Shown: positions 26,314-37,278, numbered from the stretch's first letter. The stretch: 64,000 nucleotides of DNA from Cupriavidus basilensis (GCF_000876015.1 NZ_BBQM01000011.1:248001-312000); one strand, 5' to 3'. Notes: generated by a model not told the origin, from the letters alone. Made by a program: numbers and translations.

Positions 26314-27765
26314 TCAGATGACGTACAGATCCACGTACTCGTGGACCGGCATCGCCTCCAGGCGCGCCTGGTCCAGCGATACCGCCAGGATGGCCTGCTG
26401 CTGGCGCTCCGGGAAGCGGCGCGCGAGGTTGGTCCTGAACTTCTCCACCAGCAGCGGGATGCCCTCTGCGCGGCGGCGCCGGTGGCCGAGCGGGTAGGTC
26501 GCCAGCACCTCGGGCAGCACCGTGCCGTCGTTCAGCTCCACGGTCAGCCCGTTGGCGATCGCGCGCTTGTCGGGGTCGTGGTAGTCGGCGGTGAAGGCGG
26601 GGTCTTCCACGCAGGCGATCCTGGCGCGCAGCGCGTCGATGCGCGGGTCGGCGGCGATGCGGTCCTCGTAGTCGCCGGCGGTCAGGCGGCCGAACAGCAG
26701 CGGCACGGCGACCATGTACTGGATGCAGTGGTCGCGGTCGGCCGGGTTGGCCAGCGGGCCGGTCTTGTCGATGATGCGGATGCAGGCTTCGTGGGTGCGG
26801 ATGGTGATGCGCCGGATGTCGGCGGCCGTCCTGCCGGCGGCGGCGAGCCGGCCGTGCAGGGTCATGGCCGCCTCCACCGCGGTCTGCGCGTGGAATTCCG
26901 CCGGGTAGGCGATCTTGAACAGCACGTTCTCCATCACGTAGGTGCCGTAGGGGCGCTGGAAGCGCAACGGCTGGCCCTTGAACAGCACGTCGTAGAAGCC
27001 CCAGCCCCGGGCGGTGAGCACCGAGGGGTAGCCCATCTCGCCGGTGCGGGCCATCAGGGCCAGGCGCACGGCGCGGCTGGTGGCGTCGCCGGCGGCCCAG
27101 CTCTTGCGGCTGCCGGTGTTGGGGGCGTGGCGGTAGGTGCGCAGCGACTGGCCGTCGACCCACGCCAGCGAGACCGCGTTGATGATCTCCTCGCGCGCCA
27201 GGCCCAGCATGTGCGCGACCACGGCGGTGGAGGCCACCTTGACCAGCACCACGTGGTCCAGGCCGACCTTGTTGAACGAGTTTTCCAGCGCGATGCAGCC
27301 CTGGATCTCGTGGGCCTTGATCATGGCCGCGAGCACCTGCTTCATGGCCAGCGGCTTGCGGCCGGCGGCCACGTGGTTGCGCGACAGCCAGTCGGCCGTG
27401 GCGAGGATGCCGCCGAGGTTGTCCGACGGGTGGCCCCATTCGGCGGCCAGCCAGGTGTCGTTGAAGTCGAGCCAGCGGATCATGGCGCCGATGCTGAAGG
27501 CGGCCTGTACCGGGTCGAGCTGGAACTGGGTGCCCGGCACCCGGGCGCCGTTGGGCACCACCGTGCCCGGCACGATGGGGCCCAGCAGCTTGGTGCAGGC
27601 GGGGTAGGACAAGGCTTCCAGGCCGCAGCCGAGGGTGTCGATCAGGCAGTTGCGGGCCGTGTCGAAGGCCAGCGCGCTCTTGATCTGGTAGCCGGTCACG
27701 TAGTCGACGATGTCGGCCAGTACCTGATCGGGCTCCGGCCGGACGTTCGCAATAGGTGCAGACAT
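26314..27765 (-). CDS. prpD: 2-methylcitrate dehydratase (MmgE/PrpD family)
   Basis: The 483-residue protein has the length and pattern of Prp[86 protein letters not shown] and [28 protein letters not shown]. PrpD dehydrates 2-methylcitrate in the propionate (methylcitrate) pathway and has some activity on citrate or aconitate. Here it sits with acnA, mdh and sdh rather than with prpB, and a fragment of prpC lies upstream, suggesting the remains of a second methylcitrate locus. SD GAGGGG precedes the ATG. Cytoplasmic. Confidence 0.9.
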   Translation of the reverse strand: MSAPIANVRPEPDQVLADIVDYVTGYQIKSALAFDTARNCLIDTLGCGLEALSYPACTKLLGPIVPGTVVPNGARVPGTQFQLDPVQAAFSIGAMIRWLDFNDTWLAAEWGHPSDNLGGILATADWLSRNHVAAGRKPLAMKQVLAAMIKAHEIQGCIALENSFNKVGLDHVVLVKVASTAVVAHMLGLAREEIINAVSLAWVDGQSLRTYRHAPNTGSRKSWAAGDATSRAVRLALMARTGEMGYPSVLTARGWGFYDVLFKGQPLRFQRPYGTYVMENVLFKIAYPAEFHAQTAVEAAMTLHGRLAAAGRTAADIRRITIRTHEACIRIIDKTGPLANPADRDHCIQYMVAVPLLFGRLTAGDYEDRIAADPRIDALRARIACVEDPAFTADYHDPDKRAIANGLTVELNDGTVLPEVLATYPLGHRRRRAEGIPLLVEKFRTNLARRFPERQQQAILAVSLDQARLEAMPVHEYVDLYVI

Positions 27766-27878
27766 GGGTCCCCTCGGGAATTTGTGCTGCCTGGTGCCTT
27801 TTTATGCCTTTCCGATACTGCCGATGACTGATGCTCCGCGATGTCGGTGCGACGCCCGCGCGGCGGCGTCGCGCGGCG

Positions 27879-28433
27879 TCACTTCTGCGCGGTGGCGGGC
27901 TGGCCGGCCTCGGCGGTGGCCGGCGCGGACGGCGGCGCCACCAGCAGCGGCGTGGCCACCGGCGCGCGCAGTGCGCCGGCCTGGGTCGGGGCGGAGCCGC
28001 CGGCCAGCATGTCGGCGGTCTGGCATTCGTCGGCCAGGCGCTGGCCGGCGTTCTTGTTGAACAGCATGGCCTTGCTCGGGATCACCACCAGGTCCATGCC
28101 GGAGCGGGCGTCGAAATAGCGGTCGGCGCCGGTCACGGTGGACTGGCGCGGCAGGCGGTATTCCTTGCCCTCCCAGTTCACGGCGATGACTTCGTCGCGC
28201 AGCATGTTGCCGCTGATGTAGAGGGAGTGGCCCAGTTCGCACTGCCATTTCTCGCCGGCCGGCACGGCCGGGACTTCCTTGGCAGCGACGGTTGCCTTCT
28301 TCTTGGGGGCGGCCTTGTGGGCGGGCGCCTTCTTGGCGGGAGCGGCCTTCTTGGCCGGTTCCTGGGCCATCGCAACGCCGGCGGAGGTCAGCGAAAAGGC
28401 GCCGATGCAGGCGGCGAGGACGAGATGCTTCAT
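27879..28433 (-). CDS. periplasmic protein with an MliC-like lysozyme-inhibitor domain
   Basis: The 184-residue protein starts with a signal peptide (cleavage near AMA/QEP) and a Lys/Ala/Pro-rich linker to about residue 58. The domain at about 62-138 reads WQCELGHSLYI...VNWEGKEYRLPRQSTVTGADRYFDARSGMDLVVIPSKAML...LADEC. That matches the MliC/PliC pattern: YxCxxG, an SGxRY-like loop (TGADRY), a K-A-x-L strand and a terminal Cys pairing with the first. Such proteins inhibit host c-type lysozyme in the periplasm. A Pro/Ala-rich tail follows. AAGGA precedes the ATG. Similarity is by pattern only. Confidence 0.55.
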   Translation of the reverse strand: MKHLVLAACIGAFSLTSAGVAMAQEPAKKAAPAKKAPAHKAAPKKKATVAAKEVPAVPAGEKWQCELGHSLYISGNMLRDEVIAVNWEGKEYRLPRQSTVTGADRYFDARSGMDLVVIPSKAMLFNKNAGQRLADECQTADMLAGGSAPTQAGALRAPVATPLLVAPPSAPATAEAGQPATAQK

Positions 28434-28505
28434 TCTGTGGGTTCCTTCATGGTTGGGTCAAAGGCGGGTGACGGGGGCCAGGGGCCGGCAGCCACATATC
28501 CGCCG

Positions 28506-28679
28506 CTATTCTCTACGATTTGAAAGTCCGGGCGAAGCACACCTTCCATTGGTTACACAATTCCGCCGCCGCACGCGCCTTGCCGTGCACAGCGCGGCGT
28601 TGCCGGCGGCCACGCCCGACAGGGCGACGGATTTCTTGGGCTTCGGGGTTGGCCGCGGGGCGGGCTGCTGCTCTGGCAT
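28506..28679 (-). pseudogene. prpC: 5' remnant of 2-methylcitrate synthase gene (prpC)
   Basis: From ATG 28679 the frame encodes MPEQQPAPRPTPKPKKSVAL, then SGVAAGNAALCT. This is the characteristic start of beta-proteobacterial 2-methylcitrate synthases (KPKKSVALSGVxAGNTALCTVGRxGNDLHYRGYDI). After CT the sequence changes to ARRVRRRN... and stops after 57 residues, whereas a full enzyme has about 385. A proper GGAG lies 5 nt before the ATG. I infer that most of prpC was deleted, leaving promoter-proximal codons between the CitE-like gene and the MliC-like gene. The enzyme must be supplied elsewhere if the pathway works. Confidence 0.65.
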
Positions 28680-28735
28680 CGCGTCTCCTGTCTGTTGGCG
28701 GGGCGGTCGGCGGTCTGGCGGGCGGGCCGCCGCGG

Positions 28736-29761
28736 TCATGGAAAGAAGCAGTCCAGCACCGTGCCCGGCAGACGCGCGCCGGTGGCGTGGGCGCGCTGCA
28801 GCAGCGACCAGTAATAGCGGTAGCTGGCGCGGTCGTGGAGCTGGCCCTGGTGCCGGATCGGCGCCCAGTTGTTTTCGTAGGCGGCCAGCAGGATCTCGCT
28901 GGCCGTGCCGATCTCCGCGCCGCTCGGGCGGAAGGCCGCCACGATCGGCCCGATCTGGCTCGGGTGGATGCTCCACTTGCGCAGGTAGCCGAATTCGGCG
29001 CGCGCGCGCAGGGCGTCCTCGCCGGCGCGCTCGGGCTGGGCGATGTCGGTGCTGACGTTGTGCGAGGGCACCTTGCCGTAGCGGTGGCAGGCGGCGGAGA
29101 TCTCCAGCATGGCGCGCCGGATCAGCGGGTGCTCGAACTGCTGCGGCGAGCGCATGGCCTCGCCCGGGATCGCGCCGTGGTGGGCCGAGACGAAATCCAT
29201 CAGGCCGAAGCTCAGGCATTCGACCTGCACCAGGCGGGCGATGTCGAAGACCTGCTCGAGCGCCGCGTGTGTCTCGATCAGCACATGAATCGGGATGTGG
29301 CGGGCAATGCCGGCGGCGCGCGCCACCTGGTTGACGTGGTCGGTCACGCGCGCGACCTCGACCACGTCGGCCACCTTGGGCACGACCACGTAGGCCAGGC
29401 GCGCGCCGGCGCTGCCGACCAGGATGTCGACGTCGGCGCGCCAGGCCGGGTGGGCCGGGTCGTGGATGCGCACGCCGACGCGGTTGAAGCGGTTCTGCGG
29501 GCCGTTGACGAGGCGCGCGCACAGTTCGGCGTGCTCGCGCTCGAGGCCGACGGCGGCGCCGTCCTCGCAGTCGAGGGTGATGTCGAAGACCGGCCCAAGC
29601 TCTTGCTGCAGGGCCAGCGATTTCAGCATCAGCTTCTCATTGCCGGCGTAGTGGTCGCACACCGGCAGTTGGGCCGCAATGGCTTCGCCCTGGAACAAGA
29701 CCTCGGAGGGGTGCACGTTATGGATTCTTTTCGAGGTGGGAGGGCCGGGCGGCGCGGGCAT
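28736..29761 (-). CDS. CitE-like HpcH/HpaI aldolase / CoA-ester lyase
   Basis: The protein (341 aa from ATG 29761) belongs to the citrate lyase beta-subunit-like family, TIM-barrel Mg-dependent enzymes that cleave or hydrolyse CoA esters such as malyl- or citramalyl-CoA. Visible motifs are LPVCDHYAGNEKLMLKSL, FDITLDCEDGAAVGLE (metal/active-site DCEDG), AYVVVPKVADV, HVLIETHAALEQVFDIARL (metal Glu) and SFGLMDFVSAHHG. ATG 29761 lies directly behind the T-run of the mdh terminator and has no Shine-Dalgarno, so GTG 29716 (VHPSEVLFQGEA) may be the real start. No citrate-lyase alpha or ACP genes are nearby, so it is not part of citrate lyase. Confidence 0.82.
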   Translation of the reverse strand: MPAPPGPPTSKRIHNVHPSEVLFQGEAIAAQLPVCDHYAGNEKLMLKSLALQQELGPVFDITLDCEDGAAVGLEREHAELCARLVNGPQNRFNRVGVRIHDPAHPAWRADVDILVGSAGARLAYVVVPKVADVVEVARVTDHVNQVARAAGIARHIPIHVLIETHAALEQVFDIARLVQVECLSFGLMDFVSAHHGAIPGEAMRSPQQFEHPLIRRAMLEISAACHRYGKVPSHNVSTDIAQPERAGEDALRARAEFGYLRKWSIHPSQIGPIVAAFRPSGAEIGTASEILLAAYENNWAPIRHQGQLHDRASYRYYWSLLQRAHATGARLPGTVLDCFFP

Positions 29762-29762
29762 G

Positions 29763-29811
29763 AAAAAAGCCGGAGCCCGCGCCGATCCGTGAATCGTTGC
29801 GGGGCTCCGGC
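29763..29811 (-). terminator. intrinsic terminator of mdh
   Basis: On the minus strand a perfect 10-bp stem (GCCGGAGCCC / GGGCTCCGGC) is followed by TTTTTT. The T-run ends 1 nt before the annotated ATG of the CitE-like gene. Confidence 0.88.
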
Positions 29812-29850
29812 CTGGTCATCGGCGCTGCCTGGGACTGGATCTGAAGCGGA

Positions 29851-30834
<984 letters not shown>

Positions 30835-31174
30835 GAGTACATCTCCAAACGAAAAGAGGGGGAAACTGGACAGTGTCGCGCCGGACGGTGGTCCGGACGT
30901 CACCGGGTGCGGGTTCGTCGCCACGGCGGCAGGCGGCAGTCCGCCGGCGCGCTGGGAGCGATGCCGACTGGAGTGAGCCACAACGGGTCATGGGGTGCGA
31001 CAAGGCGTAAGTCTACTGCGAAGAGGGGTGCCGTATCCAGAGCGGTGCCGGCGTCGAAACCAGCGGGAGTGTAGGCGCCCATATCTGCAATGTCAATTCA
31101 TATGTCTTATATAAGACATAAGACATTTGATGCCGCGCTGGACGCCCTCCGCCGTTTTGTGGTGAAATTCGGCT
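30835..31174. other. mdh / gntR divergent intergenic region (340 bp)
   Basis: No gene was found. The region holds the promoters of mdh (minus) and gntR (plus). The only strong signal is the palindrome at 31101-31120 in an AT-rich patch; the remainder is GC-rich and featureless to my reading. Confidence 0.5.
31101..31120. promoter_or_regulatory. 20-bp perfect palindrome, probable GntR operator
   Basis: TATGTCTTATATAAGACATA is a perfect 20-bp palindrome, and an extra half-site (AAGACAT) follows directly on the right. Sites of GntR-family dimers have this GT-N-AC type of symmetry. It lies 54 bp before the gntR ATG and could cover its promoter, so autoregulation and control of mdh are likely. 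Confidence 0.75.
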
Positions 31175-31996
31175 ATGTCATCCCTGCCCACGCCCCTCGT
31201 TGGTACTGCCGTTGCCGCAGCGCAGGATAACGGCGCCGCTACGTCCGGCGCCGGAGCGCAATCGCCCGTCGCGGCGGTTTCGCCCACGTTCAGCCCCCTT
31301 TACCAGCAGATCAAGGCGCTCATCACCCAGAGCCTGCAGTCCGGCGAATGGAAGCCGGGGGAGATGATCCCCAGCGAGATGGACCTGGCGGCCCGCTACA
31401 AGGTCAGCCAGGGCACCGTGCGCAAGGCCATCGACGAGCTCGCCGCCGAGAACCTGGTGGCGCGCCGCCAGGGCAAGGGCACCTTCGTCACGACCCATCA
31501 CGAGGATGGCGTCAAGTTCCGTTTCCTGCGTCTCGTGCCCGATGAGGGCGAGCCGCACTATGGCGCGAGCCAGGTGCTGGAGTGCAAGCGCCTGCGCGCC
31601 CCGGCCGAGATCGCCCGCCTGCTCGACATCCGCACCGGCGACAGCGTGGTGCAGATCCGCCGCGTGCTGTTCTTCTCCGGCGAGCCCACCGTGCTGGACG
31701 AGATCTGGCTGCTGGGCACCAATTTCAAAGGCCTGACCGCGGAGAAGCTGACCGAGTGGAAGGGCCCGATGTACGCATTGTTCGAGGCCGAGTTCGGCAC
31801 CCGCATGATCCGGGCCTCGGAAAAGATCCGCGCGGTGGCCGCCGATGCCGCCACCGCCGCCCTGCTGTCCGTGGAGGCCGGCACGCCGCTGCTGTCCGTC
31901 GAGCGTGTCTCCTTCACCTACGGCGATCGCCCCGTCGAAGTCCGGCGCGGTTTGTATGTCACTACCCGGCACTATTATCAGAACGATTTGAGCTAG
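31175..31996 (+). CDS. GntR family regulator with UTRA domain
   Basis: The 273-residue protein has a variable Ala-rich start (1-40), a GntR winged helix at about 42-108 (PLYQQIKALITQSLQSGEWKPGEMIPSEMDLAARYKVSQGTVRKAIDELAAENLVARRQGKGTFV), and a HutC-type UTRA effector domain to the end (QIRRVLFFSGEPTVLDEIWLLG, VERVSFTYGDRPVEVRRGLY). It sits between mdh and sdhC, the standard place for a TCA-cycle GntR regulator in Burkholderiaceae. The ligand is probably a TCA-related acid, but that is inferred. It probably binds the palindrome just upstream of its own start. Confidence 0.88.
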   Translation: MSSLPTPLVGTAVAAAQDNGAATSGAGAQSPVAAVSPTFSPLYQQIKALITQSLQSGEWKPGEMIPSEMDLAARYKVSQGTVRKAIDELAAENLVARRQGKGTFVTTHHEDGVKFRFLRLVPDEGEPHYGASQVLECKRLRAPAEIARLLDIRTGDSVVQIRRVLFFSGEPTVLDEIWLLGTNFKGLTAEKLTEWKGPMYALFEAEFGTRMIRASEKIRAVAADAATAALLSVEAGTPLLSVERVSFTYGDRPVEVRRGLYVTTRHYYQNDLS

Positions 31997-32118
31997 CTGC
32001 CGAGTGGTTATCCCGGATGATTATTGCTGTCGTCGCGATGATGGCTGCCCGCCGTTGCGCCGAAGCAGGGAAATATTACGCCGTGGCGTAGCCGCGTGCG
32101 ATTGTCGGGCACGCCATG

Positions 32119-32151
32119 TTGGTGCGCGATAGCTGAAAATTATTGGTGCGC
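32119..32151 (+). promoter_or_regulatory. direct repeats upstream of the sdh operon
   Basis: TTGGTGCGC occurs twice (32119-32127 and 32143-32151), 24 bp apart. A -10-like TAAAAT lies at 32168-32173. Possible regulator-binding or promoter elements for sdhC. Confidence 0.35.
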
Positions 32152-32258
32152 CGCGCAACAAAGGCGCTAAAATTATGTGGATTTGCTCCAACTGCATTCA
32201 TTTGCATGCAGGGCATTGAGTAGTTTCGTTTTTTGTTTACCGCAAAATGGGGTCTCGC

Positions 32259-32669
32259 ATGGCTGAAGCCGTCAAACAAGCCAGGCCGGAGTTCCGGAAC
32301 ATCCATGTCACGCAGCTAGCGCGTTACAGGTTGCCCTGGGCCGGCAAGGTGTCCATCCTGCATCGCGCGAGCGGTGCCCTGATGTTCCTCCTCCTTCCTT
32401 TCGTGCTCTATCTGTTCGAGCAAAGCGTCACCTCGGAACTGAGCTTCGCAAAGTTCTCGGCGCTTCTGTCCGGCGGCTTCGTCAAGCTGGTTCTGCTGGT
32501 CCTGATCTGGGGCTACCTGCACCATTTCTGCGCCGGCATCCGTTTCCTGCTGCTCGACGTGCACGTCGGCGTGACCAAGCCCGCCTCGGCCAAGTCCGCC
32601 GTCGCCGTGCTGGTCGTCAGCCTGTTGCTCACCGCGATTTTCGGCCTGAAGCTGTTCGGCCTGTTTTGA
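32259..32669 (+). CDS. sdhC: succinate dehydrogenase cytochrome b556 subunit
   Basis: The 136-residue membrane subunit anchors complex II and binds haem b and ubiquinone with SdhD. It has three membrane helices. RPEFRNIHVTQL is followed by the signature SILHRASGALMFLLLPFVLY, whose Ser and Arg line the quinone site, and HHFCAGIRFLLLD carries the haem His. I chose ATG 32259 over 32247 because GGGG lies about 8 nt upstream and MAEAVKQ is the family-like start. First gene of sdhCDAB-sdhE-gltA; the next gene begins 11 nt after its stop. Confidence 0.93.
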   Translation: MAEAVKQARPEFRNIHVTQLARYRLPWAGKVSILHRASGALMFLLLPFVLYLFEQSVTSELSFAKFSALLSGGFVKLVLLVLIWGYLHHFCAGIRFLLLDVHVGVTKPASAKSAVAVLVVSLLLTAIFGLKLFGLF

Positions 32670-32680
32670 GGAGAGTCAAG

Positions 32681-33046
32681 GTGGCAAATAATAATATCGG
32701 TCCCAAGCGTCTTGTCGTCGGTGCGCACTACGGTCTGAAAGACTGGCTCCTGCAGCGCGTCACCGCGGTCATCATGGTGGTCTTCACCGTCGTGCTGGCG
32801 ATTTCCTTCCTGCTCTCGAACGGCGCTTCCTACGAAGCGTGGGCGGGTCTCTTCTCCAATCAGTGGATGAAGGTCATCACGTTCCTCACCATCCTGTCGC
32901 TGCTGTTCCATGCCTGGATCGGCGTGCGCGACATCTGGATGGACTATGTGAAGCCGATGGCCGTGCGCCTCGTGCTGCAAGTTCTTACGATTCTGTGGCT
33001 CGTCGGTTGTGCGAGCTACGCTGCTCAGATTCTCTGGAGGGTGTAA
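32681..33046 (+). CDS. sdhD: succinate dehydrogenase hydrophobic membrane anchor
   Basis: The 121-residue second membrane subunit of complex II has three membrane helices. LVVGAHYGLKDWLLQRVTAVIMVVF begins helix 1, and LFHAWIGVRDIWMDYVKP carries the haem-ligand His and the conserved Asp-Tyr of the quinone site. GTG 32681 is the start, with GAGGAG about 7 nt upstream. The gene ends 3 nt before sdhA. Confidence 0.93.
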   Translation: MANNNIGPKRLVVGAHYGLKDWLLQRVTAVIMVVFTVVLAISFLLSNGASYEAWAGLFSNQWMKVITFLTILSLLFHAWIGVRDIWMDYVKPMAVRLVLQVLTILWLVGCASYAAQILWRV

Positions 33047-33049
33047 TAA

Positions 33050-34828
33050 ATGGTCGCAGTCAAGACTGGATTGCCGCGTCGACGTTTCGACGTGGTCATC
33101 GTCGGGGCGGGCGGCGCCGGGATGCGCGCATCCCTCCAGCTCGCGGAAGCCGGCCTGAACGTGGCCGTGCTGTCCAAGGTGTTCCCCACGCGCTCGCACA
33201 CCGTCGCGGCGCAGGGCGGCATCGGCGCCTCGCTCGGCAACATGAGCGAGGACAACTGGCACTATCACTTCTACGACACCATCAAGGGTTCCGATTGGCT
33301 GGGCGACCAGGACGCGATCGAATTCATGTGCCGTGAAGCGCCCAAGGTGGTCTACGAGCTCGAACACTTCGGCATGCCGTTCGACCGCAACGCCGACGGC
33401 ACCATCTACCAGCGCCCGTTCGGCGGCCACACCTCGAACTACGGCGAGAAGCCGGTCCAGCGCGCCTGCGCCGCGGCCGACCGCACCGGCCACGCGCTGC
33501 TGCACACGCTGTACCAGCGCAACGTGCGCGCCAAGACCCACTTCTTCGTCGAATGGATGGCGCTGGACCTGATCCGCGACGAGGACGGCGACGTGCTGGG
33601 CGTGACCGCGCTGGAAATGGAAACCGGCGAAGTCTACATCCTCGAAGCCAAGACCACGCTGTTCGCCACCGGCGGCGCGGGCCGCATCTACGCCGCTTCC
33701 ACCAATGCCTTCATCAACACCGGCGACGGCCTGGGCATGGCGGCGCGCGCGGGCGTGCCGCTGGAAGACATGGAGTTCTGGCAGTTCCACCCGACCGGCG
33801 TGGCCGGCGCGGGCGTGCTGATCACCGAAGGCGTGCGCGGCGAAGGCGGCATCCTGCGCAACAAGGACGGCGAGCGCTTCATGGAGCGCTACGCGCCGAC
33901 GCTGAAGGACCTGGCACCGCGCGACTTCGTCTCGCGCTCGATGGACCAGGAAATCAAGGAAGGCCGCGGCTGCGGCCCGAACGGCGACTACGTGCTGCTG
34001 GACCTCACCCACGTCGGTGCGGACACCATCATGAAGCGCCTGCCGTCGATCCGCGAAATCGGCCTGAAGTTCGCCAACGTCGACGCGATCAAGGAACCGA
34101 TTCCCGTGGTCCCGACCATCCATTACCAGATGGGCGGCATCCCGACGAACCTCCACGGCCAGGTGGTGGCGCCGAAGAACGGCAACCCCAACGAGGTCAT
34201 CAACGGCTTCTACGCGATCGGCGAATGCTCGTGCGTGTCGGTGCACGGCGCCAACCGCCTGGGCACCAACTCGCTGCTGGACCTGGTGGTGTTCGGCCGT
34301 TCGGCCGGCAACCACATCGCCGCGACCGCGATCAAGCAGAAGGAGCACAAGCCGCTGCCGGCCGACGCCGCCGACCGCGCGCTGTCGCGCCTGGCCAAGC
34401 TGCAGTCGTCGTCGTCGGGCGAGTACACCCAGGACGTGGCCAACGACATCCGCAAGAACATGCAGTCGCATGCCGGCGTGTTCCGCACGCAGAAGCTGAT
34501 GGACGAAGGCGTCGAGCGCATCCTGGAAGTGACCGAGCGCGCTGCCAACATCCACCTCAAGGACAAGTCCAAGGTCTTCAACACCGCGCTGGTGGAAGCC
34601 CTGGAAGTGTCCAACCTGGTGGAAGTGGCCAAGGCGACCATGATCTCGGCGGCAGCCCGCAAGGAATCGCGCGGCGCGCACGCCCACAGCGACTTCCCCA
34701 ATCGCGACGATCAGAACTGGCTCAAGCACACGCTGTTCTACAGCGAAGGCAATCGCCTCGACTACAAGCCGGTGAAGATGGAGCCGCTGACGGTGGAAAG
34801 CGTTCCGCCCAAGGCCCGGACCTTCTGA
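33050..34828 (+). CDS. sdhA: succinate dehydrogenase flavoprotein subunit
   Basis: The 592-residue catalytic subunit oxidises succinate to fumarate on the cytoplasmic face of the inner membrane. FAD binding: VIVGAGGAGMRASLQLAEAG (17-36). The covalent flavin attachment His is His50 in RSHTVAAQGG. HPTGVAGAGVLITEGVRGEGGIL and RDFVSRSMDQEI form the dicarboxylate site, and SVHGANRLGTNSLLDLVVFG is the C-terminal signature. Full length. FAD attachment normally needs SdhE, which is encoded two genes downstream. Confidence 0.97.
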   Translation: MVAVKTGLPRRRFDVVIVGAGGAGMRASLQLAEAGLNVAVLSKVFPTRSHTVAAQGGIGASLGNMSEDNWHYHFYDTIKGSDWLGDQDAIEFMCREAPKVVYELEHFGMPFDRNADGTIYQRPFGGHTSNYGEKPVQRACAAADRTGHALLHTLYQRNVRAKTHFFVEWMALDLIRDEDGDVLGVTALEMETGEVYILEAKTTLFATGGAGRIYAASTNAFINTGDGLGMAARAGVPLEDMEFWQFHPTGVAGAGVLITEGVRGEGGILRNKDGERFMERYAPTLKDLAPRDFVSRSMDQEIKEGRGCGPNGDYVLLDLTHVGADTIMKRLPSIREIGLKFANVDAIKEPIPVVPTIHYQMGGIPTNLHGQVVAPKNGNPNEVINGFYAIGECSCVSVHGANRLGTNSLLDLVVFGRSAGNHIAATAIKQKEHKPLPADAADRALSRLAKLQSSSSGEYTQDVANDIRKNMQSHAGVFRTQKLMDEGVERILEVTERAANIHLKDKSKVFNTALVEALEVSNLVEVAKATMISAAARKESRGAHAHSDFPNRDDQNWLKHTLFYSEGNRLDYKPVKMEPLTVESVPPKARTF

Positions 34829-34863
34829 GCACCGCGTCGAAGAGCTAAACAGGACCCACAGAA

Positions 34864-35565
34864 ATGAAGCGTATTTTCGAAGTCTACCGCTACGATCCGG
34901 ACAAGGATGCGGCACCCCGCATGCAGACCTACGAGGTCGAGCTGGACGGTCACGAGCGCATGCTGCTGGACGCGCTGGTCAAGCTGAAGAAGCTCGACGA
35001 GTCGATCTCGTTCCGCCGCTCGTGCCGCGAAGGCGTGTGCGGTTCGGACGCCATGAACATCAATGGCAAGAACGGCCTGGCCTGTCTGACCAACATGCGC
35101 GAGCTGCCGGACCGCATCGTGCTGCGCCCGCTGCCCGGCCTGCCGGTCGTGCGCGACCTGATCGTCGACATGACGCAGTTCTTCAAGCAGTATGATTCGA
35201 TCAAGCCGTACCTCATCAACGACGAGCCGCCGCCCGAGAAAGAGCGCCTGCAGTCGCCCGAGGAGCGCGACGAGCTCGACGGCCTGTACGAATGCATCCT
35301 GTGCGCGAGCTGCTCGACGTCGTGCCCGTCGTTCTGGTGGAACCCGGACAAGTTCGTCGGCCCGGCCGGCCTGCTGCAGGCCTACCGCTTCATCGCGGAC
35401 AGCCGCGACCAGGCCACCGGCCAGCGCCTGGACGACCTGAACGACCCGTACCGCCTGTTCCGCTGCCACAGCATCATGAACTGCGTCGACGTCTGCCCGA
35501 AGGGGCTGAACCCGACCAAGGCCATCGGCAAGATCAAGGAGCTGATGGTTCGCCGCTCGGTCTGA
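34864..35565 (+). CDS. sdhB: succinate dehydrogenase iron-sulfur subunit
   Basis: The 233-residue subunit carries electrons from SdhA to the membrane quinone site. The cluster ligands are all present: C54, C59 and C74 (SCREGVCGSD...LAC) for [2Fe-2S]; C144, C147, C150 with C211 for [4Fe-4S]; and C154, C201, C207 for [3Fe-4S], in CILCASCSTSCP and CHSIMNCVDVCPKGL. It begins 35 nt after sdhA within the same operon. Confidence 0.97.
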   Translation: MKRIFEVYRYDPDKDAAPRMQTYEVELDGHERMLLDALVKLKKLDESISFRRSCREGVCGSDAMNINGKNGLACLTNMRELPDRIVLRPLPGLPVVRDLIVDMTQFFKQYDSIKPYLINDEPPPEKERLQSPEERDELDGLYECILCASCSTSCPSFWWNPDKFVGPAGLLQAYRFIADSRDQATGQRLDDLNDPYRLFRCHSIMNCVDVCPKGLNPTKAIGKIKELMVRRSV

Positions 35566-35647
35566 CCGCGCGGTGGTTGTAAGCGGCGCGTCAGCCCGGG
35601 CCTGCACCATGCAGCCCGGGCGATGCGCCGGAAGTAGGTAGGGACCT

Positions 35648-35935
35648 ATGAGCGAAAGTACTTCCCCCAGTTTCTCCCACCAGGCCGATCCGCACCGGCG
35701 TGCGCGATTGCGCTGGCGCGCGCGGCGCGGCCTCCTGGAGAACGACATCATCGTCGAACGTTTTTTCAACCGTTACGAGCAAAACCTGTCCGATGAGGAC
35801 GTGGCTTCGCTCTCCCAGCTGTTCGAGCTGGGCGACAACGAGTTGATGGACCTGCTGCTTGCCCGCAAGGAGCTGGACGGTGAGCTCGACACGCCCCCGA
35901 TGCGGCATGTGATCTCTCTGCTGCGTTCGGTCTGA
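35648..35935 (+). CDS. sdhE: FAD assembly factor SdhE
   Basis: The 95-residue protein is the small helical factor needed for covalent attachment of FAD to SdhA (also called CptB/YgfY). The signature RRGLLENDI (RGxxE motif, residues 26-34) that contacts SdhA is intact, followed by [22 protein letters not shown]. Its place between sdhB and gltA matches its role and the family arrangement. Confidence 0.92.
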   Translation: MSESTSPSFSHQADPHRRARLRWRARRGLLENDIIVERFFNRYEQNLSDEDVASLSQLFELGDNELMDLLLARKELDGELDTPPMRHVISLLRSV

Positions 35936-35976
35936 GTATCGTCAACATCATTAGTCAAGCATTTGAAGGAACCGAC

Positions 35977-37278
<1,302 letters not shown>

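Noticed and set aside
32513..34915. 800-codon minus-strand open frame across sdhD-sdhA
   Set aside because: Opposite-strand shadow of sdhA; composition is His/Arg/Val-rich with no motifs, while sdhA has complete catalytic signatures.
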